DNA from: Imperialibacter sp040222385
GTDB taxonomy: Bacteria > Bacteroidota > Bacteroidia > Cytophagales > Cyclobacteriaceae
Assembly (NCBI RefSeq): GCF_040222385.1
Contig: NZ_JAVKDF010000022.1
Location: 124,001-188,000, forward strand
DNA: 64,000 nucleotides
Direction of reading: 5' to 3'
Positions 28,127 through 37,137 of the stretch are shown here, piece by piece (the first letter of the stretch is position 1; every line of letters starts with the position of its first letter). The notes beneath the pieces are model-generated. The model searched no databases. It saw only the letters and a list, made by a program, of their open reading frames with translations, and was not told where the DNA came from. The position numbers and the translations under genes are program-made.

Positions 28127-28296
28127 GTCGGAGGCAGAAGGTGCCGATTAAAGGTGTTACCCCAACCCACACACAAATACAACCAGCAGTTGTCAAAAAG
28201 CAACCAAAATTAGCGTAATTACAACTATAAGGATCGAGTTAATTGATGATCCGGGAATTGAGTTGAAATACCTTTATCGTGTCGAAAACAATAAAG

Positions 28297-29211
28297 ATGA
28301 CACATATGGAAACAAAGATGATTGGTAGCAAAATTGCCGATGCAAGGAAGAAACTCAATGTCTCTCAGGCGCAGCTGGCGCAGCAGCTCTTTATTAGCCC
28401 GCAGGCAGTGGGCAAATGGGAACGAGGAGAATCTATCCCGGATATTATTACTCTTGACAAGCTTGCCAAAATAGTAGGAGTTGACCTCAACTATTTTTCA
28501 GAAAGCTTCTCTACTAGCGGCACAAATGGAGACAGATCTGCATCAGAAAAACAGAACGTACTACTGACTGGAGAATCAGGCACCAACGCAAGAAAAAGTC
28601 TTAACTGGGATATGTCGCATGGGAACTGGCTGGACGTTGACTTTTCCGGTCTCAAAAATCTGCAAGAGAAGTTCAGCGCATCCAACATACAACGCTGTCT
28701 GTTTGTCGGTTCAAATTTGTCAGGACTTCTTCTCAATAGCAACAATGTGAGTGACTGTGACTTTTCAAATTCTGACATTACTAACAGCCACATTCAACGT
28801 TCTCACTTGACCAACAATATATTCAGAGACTGTTCGCTAAATGAAGTTGAATTTTTAAAAAGTTATATCGAAAGCGGCGACTTTACTGGTGCCGATTTTA
28901 CTGGTGTGGAGTTTAAATCGGGTGGTTTCGGGAACAATAAAATTGCCAATGTTGTGTGGAGCCGCACCTCATTTATTGGCAGTCGGCTTGCTGACTTGGT
29001 TTTTGAAGGCAAAATAGACGGTTGCTTTTTTGAAAGCTGCACATTTACAAGAGTGACATTTCAGCGTGCAACCCTGGTGAATACTTTTTTTAAGAATAAC
29101 AAGAAATTGAAGCATATCCAGTTTATTGACTGCCAGGCGGACAAATTGACCTATGCTTTTTTGAAGAGTGGAAGGGCAGACTTGAGTGGTGTTATGTTGA
29201 TGGGGGAATAG
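28297..29211 (+). CDS. XRE-type HTH protein fused to pentapeptide-like repeats
   Basis: Starts are possible at GTG 28279 and at ATG 28297, 28306 and 28318; 28297 is used here (304 aa). An XRE/Cro HTH covers about residues 8-65 (SKIADARKKLNVSQAQLAQQL, QAVGKWERGESIPD). After a Ser-rich linker the rest (about 105-300) is a run of loosely five-residue repeats with A(D/N)(L/F)XX character (DFSNSDITNSHIQ, GDFTGADFTGVEF, CFFESCTFTRVTF), predicting a right-handed quadrilateral beta helix. Possible roles are protein-protein recruitment to DNA or self-mimicry of DNA; the target is unknown. A bidirectional terminator follows. Confidence 0.85.
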   Translation: MTHMETKMIGSKIADARKKLNVSQAQLAQQLFISPQAVGKWERGESIPDIITLDKLAKIVGVDLNYFSESFSTSGTNGDRSASEKQNVLLTGESGTNARKSLNWDMSHGNWLDVDFSGLKNLQEKFSASNIQRCLFVGSNLSGLLLNSNNVSDCDFSNSDITNSHIQRSHLTNNIFRDCSLNEVEFLKSYIESGDFTGADFTGVEFKSGGFGNNKIANVVWSRTSFIGSRLADLVFEGKIDGCFFESCTFTRVTFQRATLVNTFFKNNKKLKHIQFIDCQADKLTYAFLKSGRADLSGVMLMGE

Positions 29212-29251
29212 TGGCAACAGCCTTATTTGATGAATAACATGTCGTGATAAT

Positions 29252-29285
29252 AAAAAAGAGGCTGTTTTATGTAGCCTCTTTTTTT
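29252..29285. terminator. Bidirectional terminator between convergent genes
   Basis: AAAAAAGAGGCT pairs with AGCCTCTTTTTT around a 9-nt loop; both strands end in a U tract, serving the HTH-pentapeptide gene (+) and the permease gene (-). Confidence 0.88.
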
Positions 29286-29304
29286 ATTGACTAACAAAGC
29301 CTAT

Positions 29305-31983
29305 TTATTCGCTTCTTAAATATTTCACCGGGTTAATATACACCGCCTTAATGGTTCGGTAGAGGATGGTTAGCAAGGTGATTATTATCACAGCCAAAAT
29401 GGGAACGACAAAAAGGACTGGAGAAATCGTTACCTGATAAGCAAACGAGTCAAGCCAACCGCTCATGAAGTAGTAGCCAAGAGGCAAAGCCACCAGCGAA
29501 GCGACTGATATCAGCCAAATGAAATTTTGACTGACCAGCCAGATGATGTGAGGCGATTTTGCTCCCAACACCTTTCTGATACCAATCTCCTTCGTTTTGC
29601 GCTCGACAATGAACGTGACCATTCCCAGCATTCCCAGGCAGCTAATCAACACAGCCAGCACAGCAAATGCTTTGAACATGGTGCTGAGCCTTTCCTCGCC
29701 CTGATACTGGTTTTCGAATGACTCATCGACAAAATTGTAGTTGATAGTGTTCTTCTGGTCAAATTTAGCCCAGGTCTGCTCCACAAAGGCTATTGTTTCT
29801 GAAAGGTTTACCGGGTTTATTTTGAGAGAAATCCTGCGGTAATTATCATTCTTAACCATGATCATGGGGCCTATTTCGCTGTGAAGCGATTCAAAGTGGA
29901 AGTCCTTCATGACGCCGATAATTTTTCCGTCGGTGCCACCATAGTTCATCGAACGGTTGATGGCGTCTTCTGCGCTGGGGAAGCCCATTGCCTTTGCCGC
30001 AGCCTCGTTGACGATAAAATAACCAATTGAATCGGAGTCCATATACCTTTCGAAGTCGTTTCCTGCGGCCATTTCTATTCCGTAGGTCGTGATGAAATTT
30101 TCATCGGCAACGATATAGGGCAGTCTGAAATTTACCGGTGTAAGCGAATCGCCGAGAAAGATGCTTGCTCCCTGAGAGTCGAGCAGGTTACCTGTCGGAA
30201 TCCGGGACACAAAAGTGGCGTGTATGATGTTCTGATTAGCAAGCAGTTCATTTCGGAAAGCGTCCTTTTTACCATATATATCGTTCGATAGCGAAACATC
30301 CAGCACGCTTTCTTTGTCGAAGCCAGGGTCAGAGTTGAATATAAATCCCATTTGTGCGTTGAGTACCGCCAGCGAGAAGATAATAGCGATAGTGACCACA
30401 TACTGGAACGTTACCAGTACGGAACGGAAGTTCACTTTACCGGTTCTGAAAGTCGATTCTCCTTTGAGAGAGCGGATGGTGTCCAGCCCCGAAAGGTAAA
30501 TGGCGGGATAAATACCAGCCAGCATGGCCACCAGGGCCAATAAACCGAATACACTCAAAAATAGCCCAAAATCCTGGAGGAAATTGATCGATAGCTGCTT
30601 ATCCATAAAGGCATTCACCGATGGCAAGGCAATGGTGGCCAGGCCGACCGCAAGAGGAAACGAAATCAATGTGAGTATGACCGACTCAGTAAGAAACTGG
30701 CTGATTAGCGAGCCTCTTGAAGCGCCAATTGACTTACGAACGCCGATTTCCTTCATCCTGCGGGTGTAACGGGAGGTAGCCAGGTTCATGTAGTTAATGC
30801 AAGCCACCACGATGAGCAGCATACCGATAACAGAGAATATCACCACCTGCGACATGCTGCCATTGTTTTCTATTTCTCCAGAAATATTAGAGGTGAGGTG
30901 TATGTCGGTGAGTGGTTGCAGCACCAGTCCGTAGTAGTTGTGGGCTTTTACCCCTCTGATATCGGCAATGTGCTTGTCAAAAAAAGCATCTCCGCCCGCC
31001 TCTACTGCGGTGGCCGCCTCCGCATCGTTGAGCCTTACGTAAGTCAGGTAGTTGTAATTACCTGTTACATTGTTCATTGCATCAGGGTTATTGACGACGT
31101 TTTCATAAATAGCAAACGGGGCCAGGTAGTCGAAATGAAAATGCTGCTGACGGGGCATATTCTCCATTACCCCGGTGATTTGGAGCGATAACCCGGCACC
31201 CCTTGCTTCAATTTTCACATTCTTGCCAACAATGTCCTGCTCTCTCCAGTCGTTGCCAAAAATTCTGATGGCAGCATCTTCCGAGATAACCATAGAAGTC
31301 TCGTTGCTGAAGGCCGACTCTTTGTTTCCCTGCAAAAAAGGGAAGGTGAAAATATCAAAAACGTCAGGGTCGGCAAACACGACCTGCTCACCGGGCAGTC
31401 TTTTATCACCATAAATAACGTCCGGGAAAGCCCAGGGAAAGAAACGGGTGGCATGAGTCACCTCTGGAAAGTCTTCCTTAATGCGGGGGGCGTGACCAGC
31501 GGAAGCGAACGCCCAATGACGGGACAGTGTCTCACCGTCGCCCGAGAAGTTCTTAATCGTTATTCTGAAAATCTCATCCGCATGTTCATGGTTGCGGTCG
31601 TAGCTAAGTTCGTCTTTCACAAACAATGCGATGAGAATAAAAGCGGCCATGCCGGTGGAAAGCCCCAGCAGGTTAATAGCGGTACTCACCTTGTATTTGG
31701 TGAGGTTGCGCAGTCCGATTTTGATGTAATTCTTAATCATATCCAATTTATTGTTGAGTTTCAAAAAGGGGAGAAGAGGCCTCATGAGTGAGGGGCGCAT
31801 CATGCCTGCCACCTGCCTCACAAACCAAAAGTCGGCCATTAGCTTGCTCACTGCTGGCTCATGGAATTGATATTCCTCTTCCAGGTCACCAAGTATATCC
31901 TCGGCAAAGTCGGCATGACAGAACCAAAGAAACCATTTGGTGGCCCAGCTGGGCGGGTAATATTTTGTTTTCCTATCTTCCAC
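29305..31983 (-). CDS. FtsX/MacB-type ABC transporter permease with prefix domain (PadR-linked module 2)
   Basis: The 892-aa product starts at a GTG that overlaps the PadR 3' end by 11 bp; no better start exists. The N-terminal prefix (WFLWFCHADFAEDILGDLEEEY) parallels module 1. Then come TM1 (about 105-125), a MacB-like periplasmic domain, a first FtsX domain with MKEIGVRKSIGASR, a second periplasmic domain and a second FtsX domain with TKEIGIRKVLGAKS, ending NPVKYLRSE. It is a full-length double FtsX permease of the antimicrobial-peptide/lipoprotein-exporter type. Its ATPase is not encoded in the window. It is a paralogue of module 1 but clearly diverged. Confidence 0.93.
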   Translation of the reverse strand: MEDRKTKYYPPSWATKWFLWFCHADFAEDILGDLEEEYQFHEPAVSKLMADFWFVRQVAGMMRPSLMRPLLPFLKLNNKLDMIKNYIKIGLRNLTKYKVSTAINLLGLSTGMAAFILIALFVKDELSYDRNHEHADEIFRITIKNFSGDGETLSRHWAFASAGHAPRIKEDFPEVTHATRFFPWAFPDVIYGDKRLPGEQVVFADPDVFDIFTFPFLQGNKESAFSNETSMVISEDAAIRIFGNDWREQDIVGKNVKIEARGAGLSLQITGVMENMPRQQHFHFDYLAPFAIYENVVNNPDAMNNVTGNYNYLTYVRLNDAEAATAVEAGGDAFFDKHIADIRGVKAHNYYGLVLQPLTDIHLTSNISGEIENNGSMSQVVIFSVIGMLLIVVACINYMNLATSRYTRRMKEIGVRKSIGASRGSLISQFLTESVILTLISFPLAVGLATIALPSVNAFMDKQLSINFLQDFGLFLSVFGLLALVAMLAGIYPAIYLSGLDTIRSLKGESTFRTGKVNFRSVLVTFQYVVTIAIIFSLAVLNAQMGFIFNSDPGFDKESVLDVSLSNDIYGKKDAFRNELLANQNIIHATFVSRIPTGNLLDSQGASIFLGDSLTPVNFRLPYIVADENFITTYGIEMAAGNDFERYMDSDSIGYFIVNEAAAKAMGFPSAEDAINRSMNYGGTDGKIIGVMKDFHFESLHSEIGPMIMVKNDNYRRISLKINPVNLSETIAFVEQTWAKFDQKNTINYNFVDESFENQYQGEERLSTMFKAFAVLAVLISCLGMLGMVTFIVERKTKEIGIRKVLGAKSPHIIWLVSQNFIWLISVASLVALPLGYYFMSGWLDSFAYQVTISPVLFVVPILAVIIITLLTILYRTIKAVYINPVKYLRSE

Positions 31984-32317
31984 TGATCTTCAAATCAAGT
32001 ACAGCACCAGGTATGGCATCCCAGAGGCTCATTCTTGTTTCTTTATAATGCTCCAGGGCTTTTACACCAAAAGGGGTAATCTTAAAGTAGCGCTTTCTCT
32101 TGCCGCCTCTTACTGCGGTCGCCTCGCCAAACTCGGAGGCCAGGTAGCCCTTGGCTTCCATTCTGCGAAGAGCCGTTTGCATAGCACCCGTACTTACTTT
32201 GCGTTTCATCCGCATTTCAATTTCCTGCTTGATGTTGACACCATAGGCATCTTCATTCAAGATGGCCACGGTTAACAATACAACCTCTTCAAACTCGCCC
32301 AATTGATAATTATTCAT
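31973..32317 (-). CDS. PadR family transcriptional regulator (module 2)
   Basis: This 114-aa winged-helix protein is closely parallel to the module 1 PadR: LGEFEEVVLLTVAILNEDAYG at the N terminus, a GAMQTALRRMEAKGYL recognition region and a RGGKRKRYFKIT wing. It overlaps the permease start by 11 bp. It presumably represses its own promoter and the coupled permease until an envelope-active compound binds. Direct repeats in its promoter are described separately. Confidence 0.93.
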   Translation of the reverse strand: MNNYQLGEFEEVVLLTVAILNEDAYGVNIKQEIEMRMKRKVSTGAMQTALRRMEAKGYLASEFGEATAVRGGKRKRYFKITPFGVKALEHYKETRMSLWDAIPGAVLDLKISGR

Positions 32318-32335
32318 AGCATTTGCCTTTAATGT

Positions 32336-32382
32336 CCTAAATGTATATAAAATAGAAAGGCATAAAAACCCTAAATGTATAT
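32336..32382 (-). promoter_or_regulatory. Candidate PadR promoter-operator, module 2: perfect 13-bp direct repeat
   Basis: CCTAAATGTATAT occurs identically at 32336-32348 and 32370-32382 (34-bp period). Read on the minus strand, each copy contains TACATTTA, one mismatch from the -7 consensus; the copy nearer the gene is preceded after 19 nt by TTTT, a weak -33. The proximal repeat thus overlaps -7 and the distal one lies above -33, as in module 1. Confidence 0.5.
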
Positions 32383-32522
32383 TTAATATATGGCTAGACG
32401 TTAAAAGATGAATTGGGTTTCAGCTTTTGGGTAAAAAGATAAGGGCTAAGAGTTGATTGCTGCCTTCAACTTTAAAACTTCGTCTGCCTCGTCGTGAAGA
32501 TTTAAATTTTATGGGAAGGATT

Positions 32523-32912
32523 TTATTGAATCAGCTCGAAGGAAAGGTAATGTTGCATGAGCCCAAAGTGTTTGTCTTTGCTCAACAGTGTCAAATTGTG
32601 CTCAATAACTTGCTGCACAATAATTAAATCGGGTATCCCAACTTTGTTTACACCGTTGCTGATATTCAGTGCCTGATATTTTCTGATGAGAGACCAATCA
32701 ATATCCAATTCAACTAACGGGATAGCATGCAGACTATTGATTACGTCCGTTTGCTTTAATTTCTCCAGGGGTGGAAGAAGCTCTGTTAAAATGAGTTCAT
32801 TTGTGCATACAAGATCTTCCCGTATGTATGTTTCCAGCCTTTCGTAATTTCCCAGCCTGAAGAAGTCAATCCAGATAGAGCTATCGACTAATATTTTGGG
32901 ACTTAGTCTCAT
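32523..32912 (-). CDS. vapC: VapC-type PIN-domain toxin
   Basis: The 129-aa PIN domain has the N-terminal acid in VDSSIWIDFF (Asp 10), a central Glu-rich helix with LTELLPPLEKL, the IPDLIIVQ acid motif (third Asp) and a late SKDKHF motif, so the metal-binding acids needed for ribonuclease activity appear intact. Its ATG overlaps the antitoxin stop by 4 bp (ATGA). VapC toxins cut tRNA or rRNA when the antitoxin is lost; the target here is unknown. Confidence 0.9.
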   Translation of the reverse strand: MRLSPKILVDSSIWIDFFRLGNYERLETYIREDLVCTNELILTELLPPLEKLKQTDVINSLHAIPLVELDIDWSLIRKYQALNISNGVNKVGIPDLIIVQQVIEHNLTLLSKDKHFGLMQHYLSFELIQ

Positions 32913-33103
32913 TCTCGTTCTCGTAGCTGATCGAGGTCAATGTCAAGGTCAATTTTCCCTTTAAATGATATGAGCTTTAACCTTTGATTTCGATTAATCA
33001 TCTCCTCCAGGGCTTCCGTTACCAGTTGACTTTTGGTTTTTGCGCCGGATATCTTCATGGCTTTATCGATTAGCCCATCGGGTAAATCCAGAGTAGTTCT
33101 CAT
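32909..33103 (-). CDS. vapB: VapB-type antitoxin
   Basis: The 64-aa protein has a ribbon-helix-helix start (RTTLDLPDGLIDKAM, then TKSQLVTEALEEMI), the DNA-binding and dimerisation part. The C-terminal tail (ISFKGKIDLDIDLDQLRERE) is acidic and would wrap the toxin. It is upstream of and 4 bp overlapping vapC, the usual antitoxin-toxin order with autoregulation. Length and layout are normal. Confidence 0.9.
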   Translation of the reverse strand: MRTTLDLPDGLIDKAMKISGAKTKSQLVTEALEEMINRNQRLKLISFKGKIDLDIDLDQLRERE

Positions 33104-33189
33104 AGTACATCAATTTATATGCAAGATAGCATATAAAACGGTGTATTTGCCTATGAGTTAACTAATTGAAAACAACAATGCCGGGCCAT

Positions 33190-34404
33190 TCACTCAAACA
33201 ACCCCAGCTGTCCACCCCGTAAACCCTTCGGCAGTTTCGCCTTGCCTTTCACGGTTCTACCACCATAGCGCCAGCTATTCTCTCTTTCCTGCCTGATCAC
33301 GTCGTCAAGACTGCCTGTTGGCTCAAAGTCTTTTTCCAGTGCTTGTGCTGCCTTTGTCAGCGAATTCAATGCCTTGAGCTTGTCGCTTTGGCCCAGTTTG
33401 GCCTTTTCAATAGACGTTCGCAGCACATCAATACTTTCATCATAAACTTTCGTAGGTACGGGAAAGGGATGCCCGTCTTTTCCGCCATGAGCGAAACTGA
33501 ACCTGGCCGGATCGGTGAAACGAGAAGGAGTGCCATGGATTACCTCACTCACCAGGGTTAGCGATTGGAGGGTACGTGGGCCGAGGCCGTCCAGAAGCAG
33601 CAGGCTTTCAAAATCATGCGTTGGCAAATCTTGCGCCAGCACCAGCACGGCACCCAGTCGTTTGAGGTCGACATCCTTCGCTTGCACATCATGATGGGAG
33701 GGAAGTTTGATCTTTTTGATCTCAGCGAGCATTTTGTCTGGATGCTCTTTCGAAATGGCGATGATTCCATTCTTTGATTTGTCAGCTTCCCTGGCCGTAA
33801 GGTTTAGTATCTGCCCCTGGTTTCGGCCATATACAAACGTATGAGGCTCTTCGGTAAAGCTCTTCAATTCAGAAGAATGCCAGTGGTATCTTCTTGCATA
33901 GCCAGTGGCATCATTCATTCCCTGCTGGACAACAGACCATTCTCCCGTATCAGTTAGCACAAAAGAATGAAGATAAATCTGGAACCCATCCTGAATAGCC
34001 GTATTGTCCACTTTAGCCGAAAGCCGACTACTTCGAACCAACTCAGCGCCGTTGAGGCCTGTTTTGTCAGCAATAGCCATGAGCTCATTTGGGGTGTTGC
34101 GGCTGTGCTTGCCCCGACCGCCACAGATGTAGATGCCAAGCTCTTTTGAAACCGGGTTAATCGACGACTTCAAGGCACCCATTACAGATGTGGTAATACC
34201 AGAAGAGTGCCAGTCCATGCCCATCACACAGCCCAGCGACTGAAACCAGGCTGGGTCGCTCAGGCGCCTGATCACTTCCGCTTTGCCATATTCGAGTACA
34301 ATGGCTTCCACAATGGCCCCACCGAGCAGGGCCATTCTTTCTGCCAGCCAGCGGGGCACAGTGCCATAGTGTAGTGGAAGATCGGTGTGGCCGGAACGTT
34401 GCAT
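33190..34404 (-). CDS. DUF763 family protein
   Basis: The start at 34404 (QRSGHTDLPLHYGTVPRWL) is chosen because it begins with the conserved DUF763 N terminus; an ATG 30 bp upstream would add unrelated residues. At 404 aa it has full family length. Recognisable parts are the early TDLPLHYG motif, a GRGKHSRNTP block and a LLLDGLGPRTLQSLTLVSEVIHG segment resembling a helix-hairpin-helix. This suggests nucleic-acid interaction, but the biochemical role of DUF763 is unknown. It is divergent from the CDF gene across 97 bp. Confidence 0.88.
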   Translation of the reverse strand: MQRSGHTDLPLHYGTVPRWLAERMALLGGAIVEAIVLEYGKAEVIRRLSDPAWFQSLGCVMGMDWHSSGITTSVMGALKSSINPVSKELGIYICGGRGKHSRNTPNELMAIADKTGLNGAELVRSSRLSAKVDNTAIQDGFQIYLHSFVLTDTGEWSVVQQGMNDATGYARRYHWHSSELKSFTEEPHTFVYGRNQGQILNLTAREADKSKNGIIAISKEHPDKMLAEIKKIKLPSHHDVQAKDVDLKRLGAVLVLAQDLPTHDFESLLLLDGLGPRTLQSLTLVSEVIHGTPSRFTDPARFSFAHGGKDGHPFPVPTKVYDESIDVLRTSIEKAKLGQSDKLKALNSLTKAAQALEKDFEPTGSLDDVIRQERENSWRYGGRTVKGKAKLPKGLRGGQLGLFE

Positions 34405-34501
34405 AGATATAAAGTTATGGCTAATGTAGAACAAACCCTTTTCAGGGTATTAAAAATCGGGTAGATTGCTGCCTTTAAATGACTCCCCAGCCAGCCATCT
34501 G

Positions 34502-35371
34502 ATGACAAACGAGGACAAAGCCATACGAACCACCTACTTCAGCATTGTTGGCAATACCTGCCTGGCGTTGCTGAAGGGGCTGGCTGGCTTTTTTGGCAAC
34601 TCCTATGCGCTGATAGCTGATGCCATAGAGTCGACAACCGACATTTTTTCTTCTGTTTTGGTGCTGCTGGGGCTTAAGTACGCCCAACGCCCGGCCGATG
34701 ACAATCATCCATATGGCCATGGGCGGATCGAGCCCCTCATCACCTTCATTGTGGTGGCCTTTCTCGTCACCTCTGCAACGGTAATCGCCTACGAAAGTAT
34801 CCTGCACATTCTCACTCCGCATAAAACGCCAAAGGCCTGGACGCTGTATGTGCTGGGTGCCATTATCCTTTGGAAAGAAATCTCCTACCAGGTCGTGATG
34901 AAACGAGGTAGGGAAACCAACAGTTCCTCTTTGAAAGCTGACGCCTGGCACCACCGCAGCGATGCGATCACGTCGATCATGGCCTTCATCGGTATTTCTA
35001 TCGCCATTTATTTTGGTGAAGGTTACGAGGCTGCTGACGACTGGGCCGCTTTGCTGGCGTCGGGCTTTATTTTGTACAACAGCTACCTTATTTTCCGACC
35101 GGCACTTGGTGAGATCATGGATGAGCACATGTACGATGACGTCGTCGCTGAGATAAGAGAAGTGGCGAAAACAATTGATGGAGTCATTGATACAGAAAAA
35201 TGTTTTGTTAGAAAAGCCGGTATGCAGTACCATGTCGACCTTCATGCCATTGTAAATGGGAAGATTAGCGTCACCGAAGGCCACGACATTTCTCACAAAC
35301 TGAAGTCGGCCCTAAGAAAACAAATACCAGGCATTGCCCAGGTACTGATACATATCGAGCCCGACGAATAA
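34502..35371 (+). CDS. Cation diffusion facilitator (CDF) transporter
   Basis: The ATG at 34502 (TNEDKAIRTTYFSIVGN) gives 289 aa. The family signature is clear: six TM helices with the metal site in TM2 (LIADAIESTTD, i.e. DxxxD-type) and the HHRSDAITS motif in TM5 (HxxxD), then a C-terminal cytoplasmic metal-sensing domain (about 205-289; ending IPGIAQVLIHIEPDE). It exports divalent cations such as Zn, Fe, Mn or Cd by proton antiport across the inner membrane; the exact metal is not predictable here. Confidence 0.94.
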   Translation: MTNEDKAIRTTYFSIVGNTCLALLKGLAGFFGNSYALIADAIESTTDIFSSVLVLLGLKYAQRPADDNHPYGHGRIEPLITFIVVAFLVTSATVIAYESILHILTPHKTPKAWTLYVLGAIILWKEISYQVVMKRGRETNSSSLKADAWHHRSDAITSIMAFIGISIAIYFGEGYEAADDWAALLASGFILYNSYLIFRPALGEIMDEHMYDDVVAEIREVAKTIDGVIDTEKCFVRKAGMQYHVDLHAIVNGKISVTEGHDISHKLKSALRKQIPGIAQVLIHIEPDE

Positions 35372-35445
35372 AAAGCTTTAAGGGTTGCTCAACAGTGTTA
35401 TTTAATAAAAATGAAGTTTCGAGAACGGTCCCGGTCTATTATTTC

Positions 35446-35478
35446 TTTGCATTTCGATCTAAATTCGATAAAATGCCG
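35446..35478 (+). promoter_or_regulatory. Weak Bacteroidota-type promoter before the haloperoxidase gene
   Basis: TTTG at 35446-35449, a 19-nt spacer, then TAAAATGC at 35469; the -33 and spacing fit but the TTTG half of -7 does not. A CCGGTCTAT repeat flanks it on both sides (35431-35439 and 35476-35484). Confidence 0.3.
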
Positions 35479-35564
35479 GTCTATACCTACTCAAAATGTA
35501 TTGAAGCTTCTGCCTGGCTAATTGAGCATTATCACCATTGGCCGGTAGGCGCTTACCATCAGTC

Positions 35565-37025
35565 ATGAAAAGAATTTCAACCCTCTCCCTGTTCATAGCG
35601 CTTTTACTTGGTTGTCAACAAAACAATCAAACATCCTCAAACAAACATCCGGAGCCGGTTGGCGCCGACAATGTTGCCTTTAAATGGGGCAAAATGGCCT
35701 TAATGGCTACTGCGAATGACACGGAAAAGTTCAGGCCACGTCCTACTATTACCTCCCGTTACCTCGGGTTGATCTTCGTGTCGGTTTTTGACGCCTGGTC
35801 CAGGTACGACGAAAATGCAACACCTGTTTACCTTTCCGGAGTTGAACGAAGGCCTGCCGATGAACAAACCCTTAAAAATAAAGAGGTTGCTATCAGCTAC
35901 GCCGCTTTCCGGGCCATGAATGAGTATTATTTTTCAGACGAGCCCATGTTCCGGGATTTCATGAAGGAATTGGGCCTTGATCCAGATAACCAGTCGCTGG
36001 ATGCCAGCACGCCGGAGGGGATAGGCAATCTGGCTGCCAAAGCAGTGATAGATGCAAGAAAAGGCGACGGCGCTAACCAATATGCGGAAGAGGCCGGATC
36101 GGATGGCCAACCCTATTTCGACTACACAGGCTATGCGCCGGTAAACCCGGTTGATAAGAATGTGGACCCGAATCGCTGGCAACCCAAATATTTCTCCGAT
36201 GGCAAAGGAGGGAAATATGCGCCTGGCTGCCTTACACCATTTTGGGATAAAGTGAAGCCAGTGGCGCTAAAGTCAGGAGATCAGTTTCGGCCAGGACCGC
36301 CACCCATGGTAGGGTCTGAACAACTGGAAAAAGAGGTGTGGGAGGTGATAGATATGCAAGCCAACCTCACCGATGAGCAGAAGGCCCTTGTGGAATTTAT
36401 GCGGGACGGCCCGCAGTCGGTGCAACAAGCTGGCCACTGGCTCAAATTTGCTCAGGACGTATCTGTAAGAGACAACCACACGCTTGATCAGGATGTGAAG
36501 ATGTATTTCTACAACCAGGTAGTGGCCATGGATGCTTTTATTGCTTCATGGGATTCAAAAATGTATTATGACTATGCCCGTCCATATGCCTTGGTGCATC
36601 AGTACTACGAAGATCAAAAAATCAAAGCCTGGGGTGGTGAGGGAAAGGGCATGATTGAAATGACAGGTAACCAGTGGCGACCTTATTCTCCTGAAACCTT
36701 TCTATGCCCGCCATTTCCCAGCTATGTTTCTGGCCATAGCACCATCAGCGGTGGCTGTGCTGAAGCGCTAAAGCTATGGACGGGCAGCGATGAGTTTGGC
36801 TCAGAGGCTGTGTTGGTGGCTGGTGCCATGACAGAGCCTGACAATCTGGGAGATACCGTCACGCTGCGGTTCCCAACATTTACACAAGCTGCTGAAATGG
36901 CCGGCATCTCCAGGGTGCTTGGGGGGTATCATATCCAATCCGACAATATTGAAGGACTTAAGCTGGGCCGTGAGGTGGCGAGAGAGGCCTGGAAGTTTTA
37001 TAAAATGCATGTGGGAGAGGATTAA
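35565..37025 (+). CDS. Vanadium-dependent haloperoxidase-like PAP2 lipoprotein
   Basis: The ATG at 35565 (KRISTLSLFIALLLGC) is preferred to an upstream GTG-like start; it puts a lipobox Cys at 17 and yields 486 aa. The vanadate-binding motifs are present: YDYARPYALVHQ (the K...RP block), PSYVSGHSTISGG (with the catalytic His in SGHS) and GGYHIQSDN (C-terminal R/H motif). Such proteins oxidise halides with hydrogen peroxide or act as phosphatases with the same fold. It is likely anchored in the outer membrane and may make halogenated defence or signalling compounds; substrate use is inferred from the family only. Confidence 0.9.
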   Translation: MKRISTLSLFIALLLGCQQNNQTSSNKHPEPVGADNVAFKWGKMALMATANDTEKFRPRPTITSRYLGLIFVSVFDAWSRYDENATPVYLSGVERRPADEQTLKNKEVAISYAAFRAMNEYYFSDEPMFRDFMKELGLDPDNQSLDASTPEGIGNLAAKAVIDARKGDGANQYAEEAGSDGQPYFDYTGYAPVNPVDKNVDPNRWQPKYFSDGKGGKYAPGCLTPFWDKVKPVALKSGDQFRPGPPPMVGSEQLEKEVWEVIDMQANLTDEQKALVEFMRDGPQSVQQAGHWLKFAQDVSVRDNHTLDQDVKMYFYNQVVAMDAFIASWDSKMYYDYARPYALVHQYYEDQKIKAWGGEGKGMIEMTGNQWRPYSPETFLCPPFPSYVSGHSTISGGCAEALKLWTGSDEFGSEAVLVAGAMTEPDNLGDTVTLRFPTFTQAAEMAGISRVLGGYHIQSDNIEGLKLGREVAREAWKFYKMHVGED

Positions 37026-37137
37026 AAGACCTCTGAAGTGGTGTAAGCTTGATGATTGCGCAGTTGTTTGCGACTACTAAGTTCAGTCACCTGATGTCAA
37101 TGTTGTTCCGCTTCTCCAGAGCATCTATATTACAGCA

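Noticed and set aside
32523..33103. vapBC as a sign of a mobile island
   Set aside because: No integrase, tRNA end, direct repeat or composition break was seen next to it; it is an ordinary toxin-antitoxin pair.
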